NCBI RefSeq assembly: GCF_015550595.1
Contig: NZ_JADNBB010000021.1
Span: 1 to 64,000 of the forward strand
Reading direction: 5' to 3'
DNA length: 64,000 nt
Origin: Parabacteroides goldsteinii
GTDB taxonomy: Bacteria > Bacteroidota > Bacteroidia > Bacteroidales > Tannerellaceae
Below the pieces are notes generated by a model. That model saw only the letters and a program-made list of their open reading frames with translations, ran no database searches and had not been told where the DNA came from. The position numbers were made by a program, and so were the translations under genes. Positions 44,115 to 53,391 of this stretch are shown piece after piece (position 1 is the first letter of the stretch; each line of letters starts with the position of its first letter).

Positions 44115-45071
44115 TTACCGGGAACGAACCTCTCTCCTCATAAAAGAAACATATGATAAAGCGAAACAAACAACCGTCGCCGCAATCAGCCCGGTCAATT
44201 GCGGCCAGACAACCATCAGGCTCTGTCCTAAAGGCAACGGACTGGGAATAGCTCCATGAACCTGCTCCATAGTCAACGGCCCCAGACTTCTGACAGAAGG
44301 CATCAGCAACGTGGTCGTTGCGTCACTGAACAACTGGCTCGGTGCGAAACGTAACAGATTAAGCATAAAGCGCTGGTAACTGATTATCTGATAATCGCTG
44401 GCAAATCCGGAAGGACTGAGTGCTTTACCTATCAGATTAATGATCATATTATAAAAAACACTGAAAAACAACCAGATCGCCACACAAGCCAATGCTGAAG
44501 TCGCCGCCTGACGGAATTGTATGGAAAAGAATATCGACAAATTCAGCCAGAAGGCTACGTAAAAGATACTAACAATAATAAAGAACACCATCCTCAGAAA
44601 CTCTTCTGCCGTTGGCGGAATACCGATAGCAATCAATCCAAAACCCATCACCAGAAAGCCTAACGAGAACAGCATAATCGCTATCACGATCAGAGCTCCC
44701 ACAAACTTCGCATTGATCAGATAATCCCGATGAATCGGCTGTGACAGGATACGGCTAAGCGTACCCCTGTTTTGCTCCGAATTGATCGCATCGAATCCGA
44801 GGGCAATTCCTAACAATGGCCCCAAAAAGCTGATAAATACGACAAAGGAGGGCAACGTCCCATCTGATACGGTAAACAGCTTCAGAAACAGGAATGCATT
44901 ATCCGGATCATTCGGTTTAATAGAAGCACCGATATTAGTAAGGGCAGTGTACAACGATCCCATACAAGTCAACGCAATTATGACGATCAGAATGATAAAC
45001 CGCCAGCTTCTCACATGGTCGGAGACTTCCTTGTTTACAATTACCCAAAAAGGATGATATATTCTATTCAT
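44115..45071 (-). CDS. ABC transporter permease (ABC-2 type, COG1277-like)
   Basis: A 318-residue membrane protein with six helices: MNRIYHPFWVIVNKEVSDHVRSWRF begins the cytoplasmic N-terminus, and the conserved GFDAINSEQNRGTLSRILSQPIHR follows helix 2. ATG at 45071 lies inside the end of the ATPase gene (overlap of eight bases), preceded by a consensus AAGGAGG. The open frame reaches 45170 but that part is antisense-like to the ATPase C-terminus and lacks support. With the upstream ATPase and the NEW3 protein it forms one export or membrane-remodelling unit. Confidence 0.87.
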   Translation of the reverse strand: MNRIYHPFWVIVNKEVSDHVRSWRFIILIVIIALTCMGSLYTALTNIGASIKPNDPDNAFLFLKLFTVSDGTLPSFVVFISFLGPLLGIALGFDAINSEQNRGTLSRILSQPIHRDYLINAKFVGALIVIAIMLFSLGFLVMGFGLIAIGIPPTAEEFLRMVFFIIVSIFYVAFWLNLSIFFSIQFRQAATSALACVAIWLFFSVFYNMIINLIGKALSPSGFASDYQIISYQRFMLNLLRFAPSQLFSDATTTLLMPSVRSLGPLTMEQVHGAIPSPLPLGQSLMVVWPQLTGLIAATVVCFALSYVSFMRREVRSR

Positions 45072-45804
45072 GATCTTTACCTCCTTCGAAATAACGATTA
45101 TAAATATGTTCGAGTGCATGTTCTTCTTTTTGCAACTCGGCCAGCCTGATATCAGCCAGTAGTTTACCACCGCTAAATAACCCGACCCGGTTACAAACCT
45201 GCTGAACCTGGTCCAGATGATGGGAAGAGAATAAGACCGTCAACCCGTCCTCATGACTTAACTGATGAATCAAATCCATAAATTCGCGTACACCAGACGG
45301 ATCTATTCCTGATGTCGGTTCATCCAGAATAATTACTTCCGGCTCTTTTATCAATACATCGGCCAGTCCCAGACGCTGACGCATCCCCCGGGAATATTTC
45401 CCGGCTTTCTTCTTTCCTTGATTAGCCAATCCTACCCTGTCCAGTAGCTGCTCCGCTTTCTGTATCGCTTCGCTTTTAGGAATACCGTTCAACTGAGCCG
45501 TGTAAACCAGATTCTCTATTCCGGTCATATCATCATAAAAACCTACATCTTCGGGCAGATAACCGACTTTCCTTTTCACCTCTATCGGGTGGGTAGTCGA
45601 ATCTATGCCACAGACCTTTACTGACCCGAAAGTAGGTTCGGTCAGTCCGAGCATCATCAGGATAGTTGTTGATTTTCCCGCACCATTAGGGCCAAGCAAA
45701 CCAAATATATCACCTTTCTCTACAATGAGATTCAAATCGTTCACTGCTGTAAAACCTCCGTACTTCTTTGTCAAGCCGGTTAGTTCGATAACATGCTGGC
45801 ACAT
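45064..45804 (-). CDS. ABC transporter ATP-binding protein
   Basis: A 246-residue ATPase with Walker A GPNGAGKST, signature YSRGMRQRLGLADV, Walker B VIILDEPTSG and the switch histidine in LFSSHHLDQ. It is of the CcmA-like class that pairs with ABC-2 permeases. The ATG comes three bases after the NEW3 gene's stop, preceded by AAGGAGG formed by that gene's last codons. Confidence 0.93.
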   Translation of the reverse strand: MCQHVIELTGLTKKYGGFTAVNDLNLIVEKGDIFGLLGPNGAGKSTTILMMLGLTEPTFGSVKVCGIDSTTHPIEVKRKVGYLPEDVGFYDDMTGIENLVYTAQLNGIPKSEAIQKAEQLLDRVGLANQGKKKAGKYSRGMRQRLGLADVLIKEPEVIILDEPTSGIDPSGVREFMDLIHQLSHEDGLTVLFSSHHLDQVQQVCNRVGLFSGGKLLADIRLAELQKEEHALEHIYNRYFEGGKDHE

Positions 45805-45807
45805 GGC

Positions 45808-46953
45808 TTACCTCCTTCCGTATTTGCGGAACAGATAATACACACCACCCAATACTACCACTATAATAAATACACCGACCCATCCCCAGACCATCGGGGT
45901 CTTTACGGAGATACGGAAATCTGCAGTAGCATTAACTTCCGGTGTCTTTGCTTCCATTTTTGTAACATAATCGCCCGGAAGCGCCTTTTTGGAAGCCTTT
46001 ACGATAGCCACCACATTTGTACTTTGTCCTGCACCCAGTTTTACGACCTTGGCGGGATCGAAAGAGACTTCCCAGTCCACCGGTTTGCTAGCAGAAAATG
46101 TTACATCTTTCAACTCACCGGAACCGTTATTTTTTACTACCAGGTCTATCCGCTTGGTATCGCCGGCCGTTATATCCGAACTAAGCAATCCCCTCGGTGT
46201 CGTCAGTTCCATTTCATAGGAACCAGTGATGACAACTTCCAGTTCCAAATCGGCAGAGGTAGAACCAGTCGATGCATGAACGGGGATTTTATAAGTTCCT
46301 GCTGCTACATTTGCCGGCGGATTTATATCAATCGTAATATTCTGCGTAGCATTAGGTTCCACCTGGGCAGAAGTAGCCTGTTTGTAGTTAGGCTTGAAAA
46401 CGACATTCCATCCACGCTGCACATCAGCGGTCAGGGCATACAGTTGCTGCTCGGCTGTGCGGTTTTTAATCGAGGCATTGAAAGTAAATGTAGATTTTGA
46501 ATTACCCTCCATATTAGGCTGGGTCGTTGTAAAATCCGTCTGATAAGTTCCTTGTTTGGAGACGGTAATAGTAAGAGGAAGCCGGGCCATTCCATCTGCG
46601 GATACCGTGAACTGATAAGTCCCCTTATTCACTTTTACCGGTACTTCCACCTTCAGGGAGAAATTCTTTTTCTCATCCGGGAGGACCGATAGTTCACTGA
46701 TTGTGAAACCTCCCGATTTGATCTCGTAGTTCCATCCACGAGGCATCCCTTCAATGGAGATTGTAGCGTTTTTCACTTCGTCACTTTTGTTAATGACATC
46801 AATACTGTAATCAACAGATTCTCCCGGAGGTAAAGAAATTTTAGTGTAGGGAGTGTACAACATTACGCTTTTGTCAGAGTTTTCAGCGTAGATCTTACAA
46901 GGGATAATACCCAATAACAGTACAATAAGTAGATTTAAATAGTTAGTACGCAT
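45808..46953 (-). CDS. NEW3-domain surface protein anchored by a C-terminal helix
   Basis: A 381-residue protein with a signal peptide (ends near KIYAEN), three or more Ig-like NEW3-type domains (about 35-130, 140-230, 245-345; motifs VINKSDEVKNATISIEGMPRGW and VKNNGSGELKDVTFSASKPVDW), one C-terminal transmembrane helix (about 355-375) and a basic tail RKYGRR. It is exported and faces the periplasm. Pairing with an ABC transporter is common for this group; the cargo is unknown. Its last two arginine codons form the Shine-Dalgarno of the ATPase gene. Confidence 0.82.
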   Translation of the reverse strand: MRTNYLNLLIVLLLGIIPCKIYAENSDKSVMLYTPYTKISLPPGESVDYSIDVINKSDEVKNATISIEGMPRGWNYEIKSGGFTISELSVLPDEKKNFSLKVEVPVKVNKGTYQFTVSADGMARLPLTITVSKQGTYQTDFTTTQPNMEGNSKSTFTFNASIKNRTAEQQLYALTADVQRGWNVVFKPNYKQATSAQVEPNATQNITIDINPPANVAAGTYKIPVHASTGSTSADLELEVVITGSYEMELTTPRGLLSSDITAGDTKRIDLVVKNNGSGELKDVTFSASKPVDWEVSFDPAKVVKLGAGQSTNVVAIVKASKKALPGDYVTKMEAKTPEVNATADFRISVKTPMVWGWVGVFIIVVVLGGVYYLFRKYGRR

Positions 46954-46999
46954 AGTTCATAAAAATTTTCTTTCAAAAATGATTATCAATAGCTACCGG

Positions 47000-47007
47000 C
47001 AAATATA
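47000..47007 (-). promoter_or_regulatory. -7 promoter element for the NEW3-ABC operon
   Basis: On the minus strand it reads TATATTTG, an exact match, 47 bases before the ATG at 46953. Confidence 0.6.
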
Positions 47008-47217
47008 TAAACAGACTTTATTATCTACTATTAAAAGTTTTGAAAAAAAACTATTATATATTCCAACACTCGTCTTCCCCCGGTATCCCTTACTAATATT
47101 CGAAAACCACCGATCCTTTCCTATACTATAATAATAAATCAACTATCAAAAGGGAAGCGAATGCTAAATTGACCGAATTATTCTGTAAATGTAACACCAA
47201 AATAAAATATTTTTATG

Positions 47218-47225
47218 TAAGTTTG
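47218..47225 (+). promoter_or_regulatory. -7 promoter element for pgk
   Basis: TAAGTTTG, an exact match, 47 bases before the ATG at 47273. Confidence 0.6.
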
Positions 47226-47272
47226 CGAGCGCTAAGAAAGACATTTTATACAGAAATTTAAATACAAGAGTT

Positions 47273-48544
47273 ATGCAATCAATTGACAATTTCAATTTTG
47301 CCGGCAAAAAGGCATTTGTAAGAGTTGACTTCAACGTTCCACTGGACGAAAACTTCAACATCACAGACGACACTCGTATTCGTGCCGCTCTTCCTACTCT
47401 TAAGAAGATCCTGGCAGACGGTGGCAGTGTAATCATAGGTTCTCACCTGGGCCGTCCGAAAGGCGTTACTGATAAATTTTCACTGAAACATATTTTGGGT
47501 CGTGTATCTGAATTACTGGGCGTAGAAGTTCAGTTTGCTAACGACTGTATTGGTGAAGAAGCTGGCGCTAAGGCTGCTGCTCTGCAACCGGGCGAAGCTT
47601 TACTGCTGGAAAACCTTCGTTTCTATGCTGAAGAAGAAGGTAAACCAAGAGGTTTGGCTGAAGATGCAACAGACGACGAAAAGAAAGCTGCTAAAAAAGC
47701 AGTGAAAGAAAGCCAGAAAGAATTCACGAAGAGATTGGCTTCTTATGCAGACTGCTATGTAAACGATGCATTCGGTACTGCTCACCGTGCTCACGCTTCT
47801 ACAGCGCTGATCGCTGATTACTTCGATGTTGACCACAAGATGTTCGGTTACCTGATGGAAAAAGAAGTAAAAGCTGTAGAAAAAGTAATGAACGACATTG
47901 CTCGTCCGTTTACTGCTATCATGGGTGGTTCTAAAGTTTCTTCTAAAATCGAAATCATCGAAAACCTGTTGAACAAGGTAGACAACCTGATCGTAACAGG
48001 TGGTATGACTTATACTTTCACTAAGGCCATGGGCGGTAAGATCGGTAACTCTATCGTTGAAGACGATAAGTTGGATCTGGCTCTCGACCTGATGAAGAAA
48101 GCAAAAGAAAAAGGTGTAAACCTGGTATTGGCTGTCGACGCTAAGATCGCTGACGCTTTCAGCAACGATGCTAAAACAGATTATGCCAACGTAAACGAAA
48201 TTCCTGACGGATGGGAAGGTCTTGACATCGGTCCTAAGACTATCGAAATCTACGCTGATGTTATCAAGAAATCTAAGACTATCCTTTGGAACGGTCCTAC
48301 AGGCGTATTCGAATTCGAAAACTTCACTGACGGTTCTCGTGCAGTAGGTAACGCTATCGTTGAAGCGACCAAGAACGGTGCATTCTCTCTTGTTGGTGGT
48401 GGCGACTCTGTTGCTTGCGTTAATAAGTTCGGTATTGCAAGCGAAGTTTCTTATGTATCTACAGGTGGCGGTGCTTTGCTGGAAGCTATCGAAGGTAAAG
48501 TTCTGCCGGGTATCGCAGCTGTTAAAGGCGAACCGTACAAATAA
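47273..48544 (+). CDS. pgk: phosphoglycerate kinase
   Basis: The 423-residue glycolytic enzyme makes ATP from 1,3-bisphosphoglycerate. It has [20 protein letters not shown], the [12 protein letters not shown]-domain entry, GPTGVFE and a terminal GGGDSVA...STGGGALLE. About 25-30 extra residues rich in Lys/Ala/Glu (around 125-150, [16 protein letters not shown]) make it longer than the usual 390-400; this insertion appears usual in Bacteroidales. It seems richly favoured in codon choice, fitting high expression. Confidence 0.98.
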   Translation: MQSIDNFNFAGKKAFVRVDFNVPLDENFNITDDTRIRAALPTLKKILADGGSVIIGSHLGRPKGVTDKFSLKHILGRVSELLGVEVQFANDCIGEEAGAKAAALQPGEALLLENLRFYAEEEGKPRGLAEDATDDEKKAAKKAVKESQKEFTKRLASYADCYVNDAFGTAHRAHASTALIADYFDVDHKMFGYLMEKEVKAVEKVMNDIARPFTAIMGGSKVSSKIEIIENLLNKVDNLIVTGGMTYTFTKAMGGKIGNSIVEDDKLDLALDLMKKAKEKGVNLVLAVDAKIADAFSNDAKTDYANVNEIPDGWEGLDIGPKTIEIYADVIKKSKTILWNGPTGVFEFENFTDGSRAVGNAIVEATKNGAFSLVGGGDSVACVNKFGIASEVSYVSTGGGALLEAIEGKVLPGIAAVKGEPYK

Positions 48545-48566
48545 TAGACAAGTTCTTTATACAACT

Positions 48567-48599
48567 CAAAGGCTGTCCCTGAAAGGGTGACAGCCTTTG
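48567..48599 (+). terminator. terminator of pgk
   Basis: CAAAGGCTGT and ACAGCCTTTG form a ten-bp stem with further inner CC/GG pairs, followed by TTTGTTT. Confidence 0.82.
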
Positions 48600-48641
48600 T
48601 TTGTTTAAAGAGTGTGATTATCACTTAAGCTTTAAGGTTTT

Positions 48642-48703
48642 GTTTCACTTAAGTGAAACAACTGTTTCATCTAGTAGAAACGACTGTTTCTCCGGTATGA
48701 AAC
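48642..48703. repeat. array of three 18-bp dyads at 22-bp period
   Basis: Three units GTTTC-N8-GAAAC occur at 48642-48659, 48664-48681 and 48686-48703, separated by AACT and GACT. Their centres are exactly 22 bp apart. The first is a perfect 18-bp palindrome (centre ACTTAAGT), the second keeps a CTAG centre, the third keeps only the arms. It lies between the pgk terminator and the proS promoter. Confidence 0.85.
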
Positions 48704-48787
48704 AACTCTTGGTTCCCTATCTTAATTCTACTCAGAATATATTCCAATATCAACCATACTTATTGAAATGCAATCTAAATATTTTTG

Positions 48788-48795
48788 TACCTTTG
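48788..48795 (+). promoter_or_regulatory. -7 promoter element for proS
   Basis: TACCTTTG, an exact match, 47 bases before the ATG at 48842; it excludes the upstream TTG start at 48785. Confidence 0.65.
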
Positions 48796-48841
48796 CCCGA
48801 CATTATTTGAAATCATTGAAAATAACATAGAATTAAAGAAG

Positions 48842-50323
48842 ATGGCAAAAGAGCTGAAAGAACTGACCAAGAGAAGTGTAAACTACTCTCAATGGTACCA
48901 GGATCTGGTAATTAAAGCGGATTTGGCAGAAAACTCTGCTGTACGTGGCTGTATGGTTATCAAACCCTACGGATACGCTATTTGGGAAAAGATGCAACGT
49001 ATCCTCGATGATATGTTCAAGGAAACAGGACACGTAAACGCTTATTTTCCACTATTGATCCCGAAATCATTCTTGAGCAAGGAAGCCGAGCACGTAGAAG
49101 GTTTCGCCAAAGAATGTGCAGTTGTTACACACTATCGTCTGAAAACAAATCACGACGGCACAGGTGTAGTTGTCGACCCGGCAGCTAAACTGGAAGAAGA
49201 ACTGATCATTCGCCCGACATCAGAAACAATCATTTGGAATACATACCGTAACTGGATCCAGTCTTATCGCGACCTGCCTATCTTATGTAACCAGTGGGCT
49301 AACGTGATGCGTTGGGAAATGCGTACCCGTCTGTTCCTTCGCACTGCCGAATTCCTGTGGCAGGAAGGACATACCGCTCACGCAACACGCGAAGAAGCAG
49401 AGATCGAAGCAAAGAAGATGCAGGAAGTATATGCAAACTTTGCTGAAAATTATATGGCTATGCCGGTCGTAAAGGGCGTAAAATCTGCCAGTGAACGTTT
49501 TGCAGGAGCTTTGGATACCTATACGATCGAAGCCATGATGCAAGATGGAAAAGCATTGCAGGCAGGTACTTCCCACTTTCTGGGACAGAACTTCGGTAAG
49601 GCATTCGACGTTACTTTCATCGACAAAGAAGGTAAGAGCGACTACGCATGGGCTACCTCATGGGGGGTTTCCACCCGCCTGATCGGTGCGCTCATCATGT
49701 CTCACTCAGACGATAACGGTTTGGTATTGCCTCCGCACCTAGCTCCTATCCAGGTTGTAATTATTCCGATCTACCGCAATGACGAACAGTTGGCACAGAT
49801 CAGCGAAAAGGTGAGCGGTATCGTTGCCAAACTGAAGAAGATGGGTATTTCCGTTAAGTTCGATGATGCAGATAATAAGAAACCGGGATGGAAGTTCGCC
49901 GAATACGAACTGAAAGGTGTTCCCGTACGTCTGGCTATGGGTGGACGCGACCTTGAAAACAATACGATCGAAGTAATGCGTCGCGATACGTTGGAAAAAG
50001 AAACCATCACTTGCGACGGTATCGAAGAATACGTACAGAACCTGTTGGAAGAAATCCAGCAGAACATCTTCCAGAAAGCACTCGACCATCGTACAGCTTG
50101 CACGGTCACAGTCGATACTTACGAAGAATTCAAAGAAAAGATCGAAGAAGGCCTCTTCATCATGGCTCACTGGGACGGTACTCCTGAAACAGAAGAGTTG
50201 ATCAAGAACGAAACGAAAGCAACTATCCGTTGTATCCCTCTGGAAGGAGACAAGACACCGGGTAAATGTATGGTTACCGGCAAACCTTCCGCACAACGCG
50301 TATTGTTTGCACGGGCTTACTAA
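48842..50323 (+). CDS. proS: prolyl-tRNA synthetase, archaeal/eukaryotic-type
   Basis: A 493-residue class II synthetase charging tRNA(Pro). It has the motif 2 region [29 protein letters not shown] and motif 3 region, [21 protein letters not shown]. It is the short archaeal/eukaryotic form without the bacterial editing insertion. ATG at 48842 ([10 protein letters not shown]) is the start, as the promoter precedes it. A terminator follows. Confidence 0.96.
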   Translation: MAKELKELTKRSVNYSQWYQDLVIKADLAENSAVRGCMVIKPYGYAIWEKMQRILDDMFKETGHVNAYFPLLIPKSFLSKEAEHVEGFAKECAVVTHYRLKTNHDGTGVVVDPAAKLEEELIIRPTSETIIWNTYRNWIQSYRDLPILCNQWANVMRWEMRTRLFLRTAEFLWQEGHTAHATREEAEIEAKKMQEVYANFAENYMAMPVVKGVKSASERFAGALDTYTIEAMMQDGKALQAGTSHFLGQNFGKAFDVTFIDKEGKSDYAWATSWGVSTRLIGALIMSHSDDNGLVLPPHLAPIQVVIIPIYRNDEQLAQISEKVSGIVAKLKKMGISVKFDDADNKKPGWKFAEYELKGVPVRLAMGGRDLENNTIEVMRRDTLEKETITCDGIEEYVQNLLEEIQQNIFQKALDHRTACTVTVDTYEEFKEKIEEGLFIMAHWDGTPETEELIKNETKATIRCIPLEGDKTPGKCMVTGKPSAQRVLFARAY

Positions 50324-50338
50324 ATAATACTAAATATG

Positions 50339-50384
50339 AAAAGCGGTAAATAACCTTGGGAGACGAGGTGTTTACCGCTTTTTT
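50339..50384 (+). terminator. terminator of proS
   Basis: AAAGCGGTAAA and TTTACCGCTTT form an 11-bp stem with a 20-base loop and a T-run. Confidence 0.75.
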
Positions 50385-50482
50385 ATATTCACACAGAAAA
50401 AGATTCTCGTTTTCATTCCTTGTTGTATCATTTTACATAGAATAAATATCAAAATTCAAAGTCTGCTCAATATCCAAAACTC

Positions 50483-50490
50483 TAATTTTG
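50483..50490 (+). promoter_or_regulatory. -7 promoter element for the GH78 gene
   Basis: TAATTTTG, an exact match, 51 bases before the ATG at 50542. Confidence 0.55.
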
Positions 50491-50541
50491 TAGAAAGATA
50501 ATTATAGACTTTTATTCTATCATAACTTAATACAAATACAG

Positions 50542-53250
50542 ATGAAAACAACCTTATCCTCCTTATTGGCCGCTTTAGTTTTCATACTGACAGGATGTAC
50601 ATCCTGTCAAACGGTCGATATAAAAGACCTCCGGGTTGAAATGAAAGAGAATCCGGTCGGTATCGGAGTATCGCACCCCCGCTTTATGTGGAAAATCTCC
50701 TCCGCTTCTCCAGATCTCATTCAGACCTCGTATCAGATACAAGTCGCCGAATCTCCCGAGAATCTAAATAACGGAAAAGATTTAGTTTGGGACAGTGGCG
50801 AGATTAAAAGCGACGAGTCCATACAGATCCCTTACGCAGGAAGCCCCCTACAATCCCGCAAACAATATTTCTGGCGTGTTAAAGCCAACACCAACCAGGG
50901 TACCACCGACTGGAGTAAAACAAACTCCTGGTCGATGACTCTCACCCCATCCGACTGGAAGGCGACGTGGATCGGAGAAAACAAACTGTCCAATCCCGGA
51001 GAAACAAATGAAGGGAAAACCCGCCTTGCCGCACGCTATCTCCGTAAAGAGTTCGTTGCAGACAAACCTATTCAGAGAGCCGTCTTATACATTTCAGGTC
51101 TCGGTTTCTCCGAATCTTACATCAACGGAAAACCCGTTAGCGAAGATATTTTTGCACCCGGACCCTCCTGGTATCCTAACCGGGTATATTATAATGTGTA
51201 TGATGTAACCGATCTATTGTCGAAGGATAAAAACACGATCGGTATCGCCTTAGGTAACGGACGCTATTTCGGCATGAGAGATAAACAAGAAACTTTACCT
51301 TCTTTACTCGCACAGTTGGAGATCGAGTATACCGACGGTTCGCAGTCAATCATTATCAGTGACACCTCCTGGAAAGTGACCTCCCAAGGTCCTATCGTAG
51401 CCAACAACGAATTCGACGGGGAAGAATACGATGCCCGACTGGAACTGAACGGATGGAATAAGAACGGTTTCGACGATTCCAAATGGCAAACGGCAGATGT
51501 TATGGCCACACCTCCGGGAAAACTAACCGTACAAGCCAACCCGAACCTTCGCATCCAGGAAGAAATCGAACCCGTCAGCATCACCGAAAGACCGGATGGT
51601 AAATACATCATCGATATGGGCCAGAACATGGTCGGCAGACTGGCGATCAACCTGAAAGGAAAGAAAGATCAACCTATCACGATGAAATTTGCCGAGATAC
51701 TGAAAGAAGACGGTTCACTTTACCTGGATAACCTGCGTAGCGCCAATGTCTTCGATATTTATACACCGGCACAGGATGGTAATTTCAGTTGGGAACCGAT
51801 ATTCGTTTATCACGGATTTCGTTTTGTAGAGATCTCGGGGCTCGACTATAAACCGGAATTAACCGCCTTCACCGGAAAAGTAATCTATGACAAAATGAAA
51901 ACGACTGGAAAGTTCGAAACCTCCAACCCTCTGGTCAACCAGATCTATAAAAACGCCTACTGGGGTATCCGCGGTAACTACCGTGGAATGCCGACCGACT
52001 GCCCGCAGCGTGACGAACGCCACGGCTGGTTGGGCGACCGCGTAACAGGTGCTTACGGAGAAGCATTCATCTTCAACAATGCCCTCCTCTATAACAAATG
52101 GTTGCAGGATATAGAAGACTCTCAGAGTCCCGAAGGAAGTATTTCCGATGTATCTCCCCGCTATTGGACCATATACAACGACGATGTCACCTGGCCTGCC
52201 GCCTACTTCTATGTTGCCAACCTATTATATCGCCAATATGGTGACAAGAGTGGTATTATCAGACACTACCCGTCCATGAAACGCTGGATGCAGCATATTG
52301 AACAAACAGCCATGAAGGATTATATCATCGTAAAAGACACATACGGCGACTGGTGTATGCCTCCGGAATCGCAGGAGTTGATCCATTCGCAGGATCCGGC
52401 CCGTAAAACCGACGGTGCGATCCTCTCAACCAGCATGTATTATAGTCTATTGAACATGATGAGTGAATTTGCTCTAATCTGCGGACAAGACAACGACATC
52501 CCTGTATACCGTGAACTTGCAGCCAAGATGAAAGAGGCTTACAATACAAAATTCTTCAATCCGGAAACTGCCCAATATGGCAACAACACCGTTACAGCCA
52601 ACATATTGTCATTACGTCTCGGTCTTGTACCGGAAGGATACGGAGAAAAAGTTTTTGCCAACATCGTAAAGAAAACAGAAGATGACTTCGGAGGCCATGT
52701 AAGCACCGGTGTTCTGGGTATCCAACACCTGATGCGCGGCCTAACCGAATACGGCCGGGTAGATATGGCCTGGAAGATCGCTACCAACGATACCTACCCC
52801 AGTTGGGGCTATATGGTGAAGAAAGGTGCCACCACCATCTGGGAATTATGGAACGGAGACACAGCCGATCCTGCCATGAACTCAGCCAACCATGTCATGT
52901 TATTGGGTGACCTGATCATTTGGTACTACGAAGACCTGGCAGGAATTAAGTCCGCTACGGAATCGATCGCTTACAAGAAACTAATCATGGCCCCGGTATT
53001 CCCAGAGGGATTAAACTCAGTGTCTGCGGCCTACGAATCTGTTTACGGAGAGATCACAAGTGCCTGGAAGAAAGAAAACGGAACTTTCAGTTGGGACATC
53101 ACAATCCCGGGTAACACATCTGCGGTAGTACGTATACCGAAAGAATTCCAAATCAAACAATCCAACCAGCCGGGAATCCGGAAAGTGAGCGACACCGCCA
53201 CCTACACGGAAATCGAGATCGGCTCGGGTAGTTATCACTTCGCTAATTAA
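50542..53250 (+). CDS. GH78 alpha-L-rhamnosidase, lipoprotein
   Basis: A 902-residue inverting glycosidase that removes terminal rhamnose from pectin (rhamnogalacturonan) or plant glycosides. A lipobox, LTGCTSC with the likely lipidated Cys near residue 19, tethers it to a membrane. Domains in order: Ig-like N-terminus (25-140), rhamnosidase N (about 150-310), beta domain (about 320-430), (alpha/alpha)6 catalytic barrel (about 440-790) with the likely general acid E492 in QRDERHGWLGDR, and C-terminal beta sandwich. It stands alone, not in a SusC/D locus. A strong terminator follows. Confidence 0.92.
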   Translation: MKTTLSSLLAALVFILTGCTSCQTVDIKDLRVEMKENPVGIGVSHPRFMWKISSASPDLIQTSYQIQVAESPENLNNGKDLVWDSGEIKSDESIQIPYAGSPLQSRKQYFWRVKANTNQGTTDWSKTNSWSMTLTPSDWKATWIGENKLSNPGETNEGKTRLAARYLRKEFVADKPIQRAVLYISGLGFSESYINGKPVSEDIFAPGPSWYPNRVYYNVYDVTDLLSKDKNTIGIALGNGRYFGMRDKQETLPSLLAQLEIEYTDGSQSIIISDTSWKVTSQGPIVANNEFDGEEYDARLELNGWNKNGFDDSKWQTADVMATPPGKLTVQANPNLRIQEEIEPVSITERPDGKYIIDMGQNMVGRLAINLKGKKDQPITMKFAEILKEDGSLYLDNLRSANVFDIYTPAQDGNFSWEPIFVYHGFRFVEISGLDYKPELTAFTGKVIYDKMKTTGKFETSNPLVNQIYKNAYWGIRGNYRGMPTDCPQRDERHGWLGDRVTGAYGEAFIFNNALLYNKWLQDIEDSQSPEGSISDVSPRYWTIYNDDVTWPAAYFYVANLLYRQYGDKSGIIRHYPSMKRWMQHIEQTAMKDYIIVKDTYGDWCMPPESQELIHSQDPARKTDGAILSTSMYYSLLNMMSEFALICGQDNDIPVYRELAAKMKEAYNTKFFNPETAQYGNNTVTANILSLRLGLVPEGYGEKVFANIVKKTEDDFGGHVSTGVLGIQHLMRGLTEYGRVDMAWKIATNDTYPSWGYMVKKGATTIWELWNGDTADPAMNSANHVMLLGDLIIWYYEDLAGIKSATESIAYKKLIMAPVFPEGLNSVSAAYESVYGEITSAWKKENGTFSWDITIPGNTSAVVRIPKEFQIKQSNQPGIRKVSDTATYTEIEIGSGSYHFAN

Positions 53251-53257
53251 ACAAAGA

Positions 53258-53291
53258 AAAAGGGTTGCAATTAATAAGATGCAACCCTTTT
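53258..53291. terminator. terminator of the GH78 gene
   Basis: A perfect 12-bp stem AAAAGGGTTGCA / TGCAACCCTTTT with a ten-base loop, suited to both directions. Confidence 0.85.
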
Positions 53292-53360
53292 CTATTTGAT
53301 GTAATCCTCCCCTTAACAAAAGAAAGCAAAGGAACACTAGTCGGTTTAAAGCAAATTCCT

Positions 53361-53368
53361 TACCTTTG
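53361..53368 (+). promoter_or_regulatory. -7 promoter element for the ATPase-DUF4435 gene
   Basis: TACCTTTG, an exact match, 23 bases before the ATG at 53392. Confidence 0.65.
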
Positions 53369-53391
53369 GGAGTAAAACAAATCAGACTTGT

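Larger units (their letters stand above)
46954..47272. other. intergenic, divergent NEW3 operon / pgk
   Basis: The 319-base region contains promoter elements for both genes (47000-47007 minus, 47218-47225 plus). The middle is AT-rich without a clear ORF, hairpin or repeat. Confidence 0.6.

Noticed and set aside
46954-47217. Possible small gene in the NEW3/pgk gap
   Set aside because: Only short AT-rich frames without a consistent start or family features were seen.
48642-48703. CRISPR array
   Set aside because: The repeats are dyads with only 4-base linkers, there are no spacers of 30 bases or more and no cas genes nearby.
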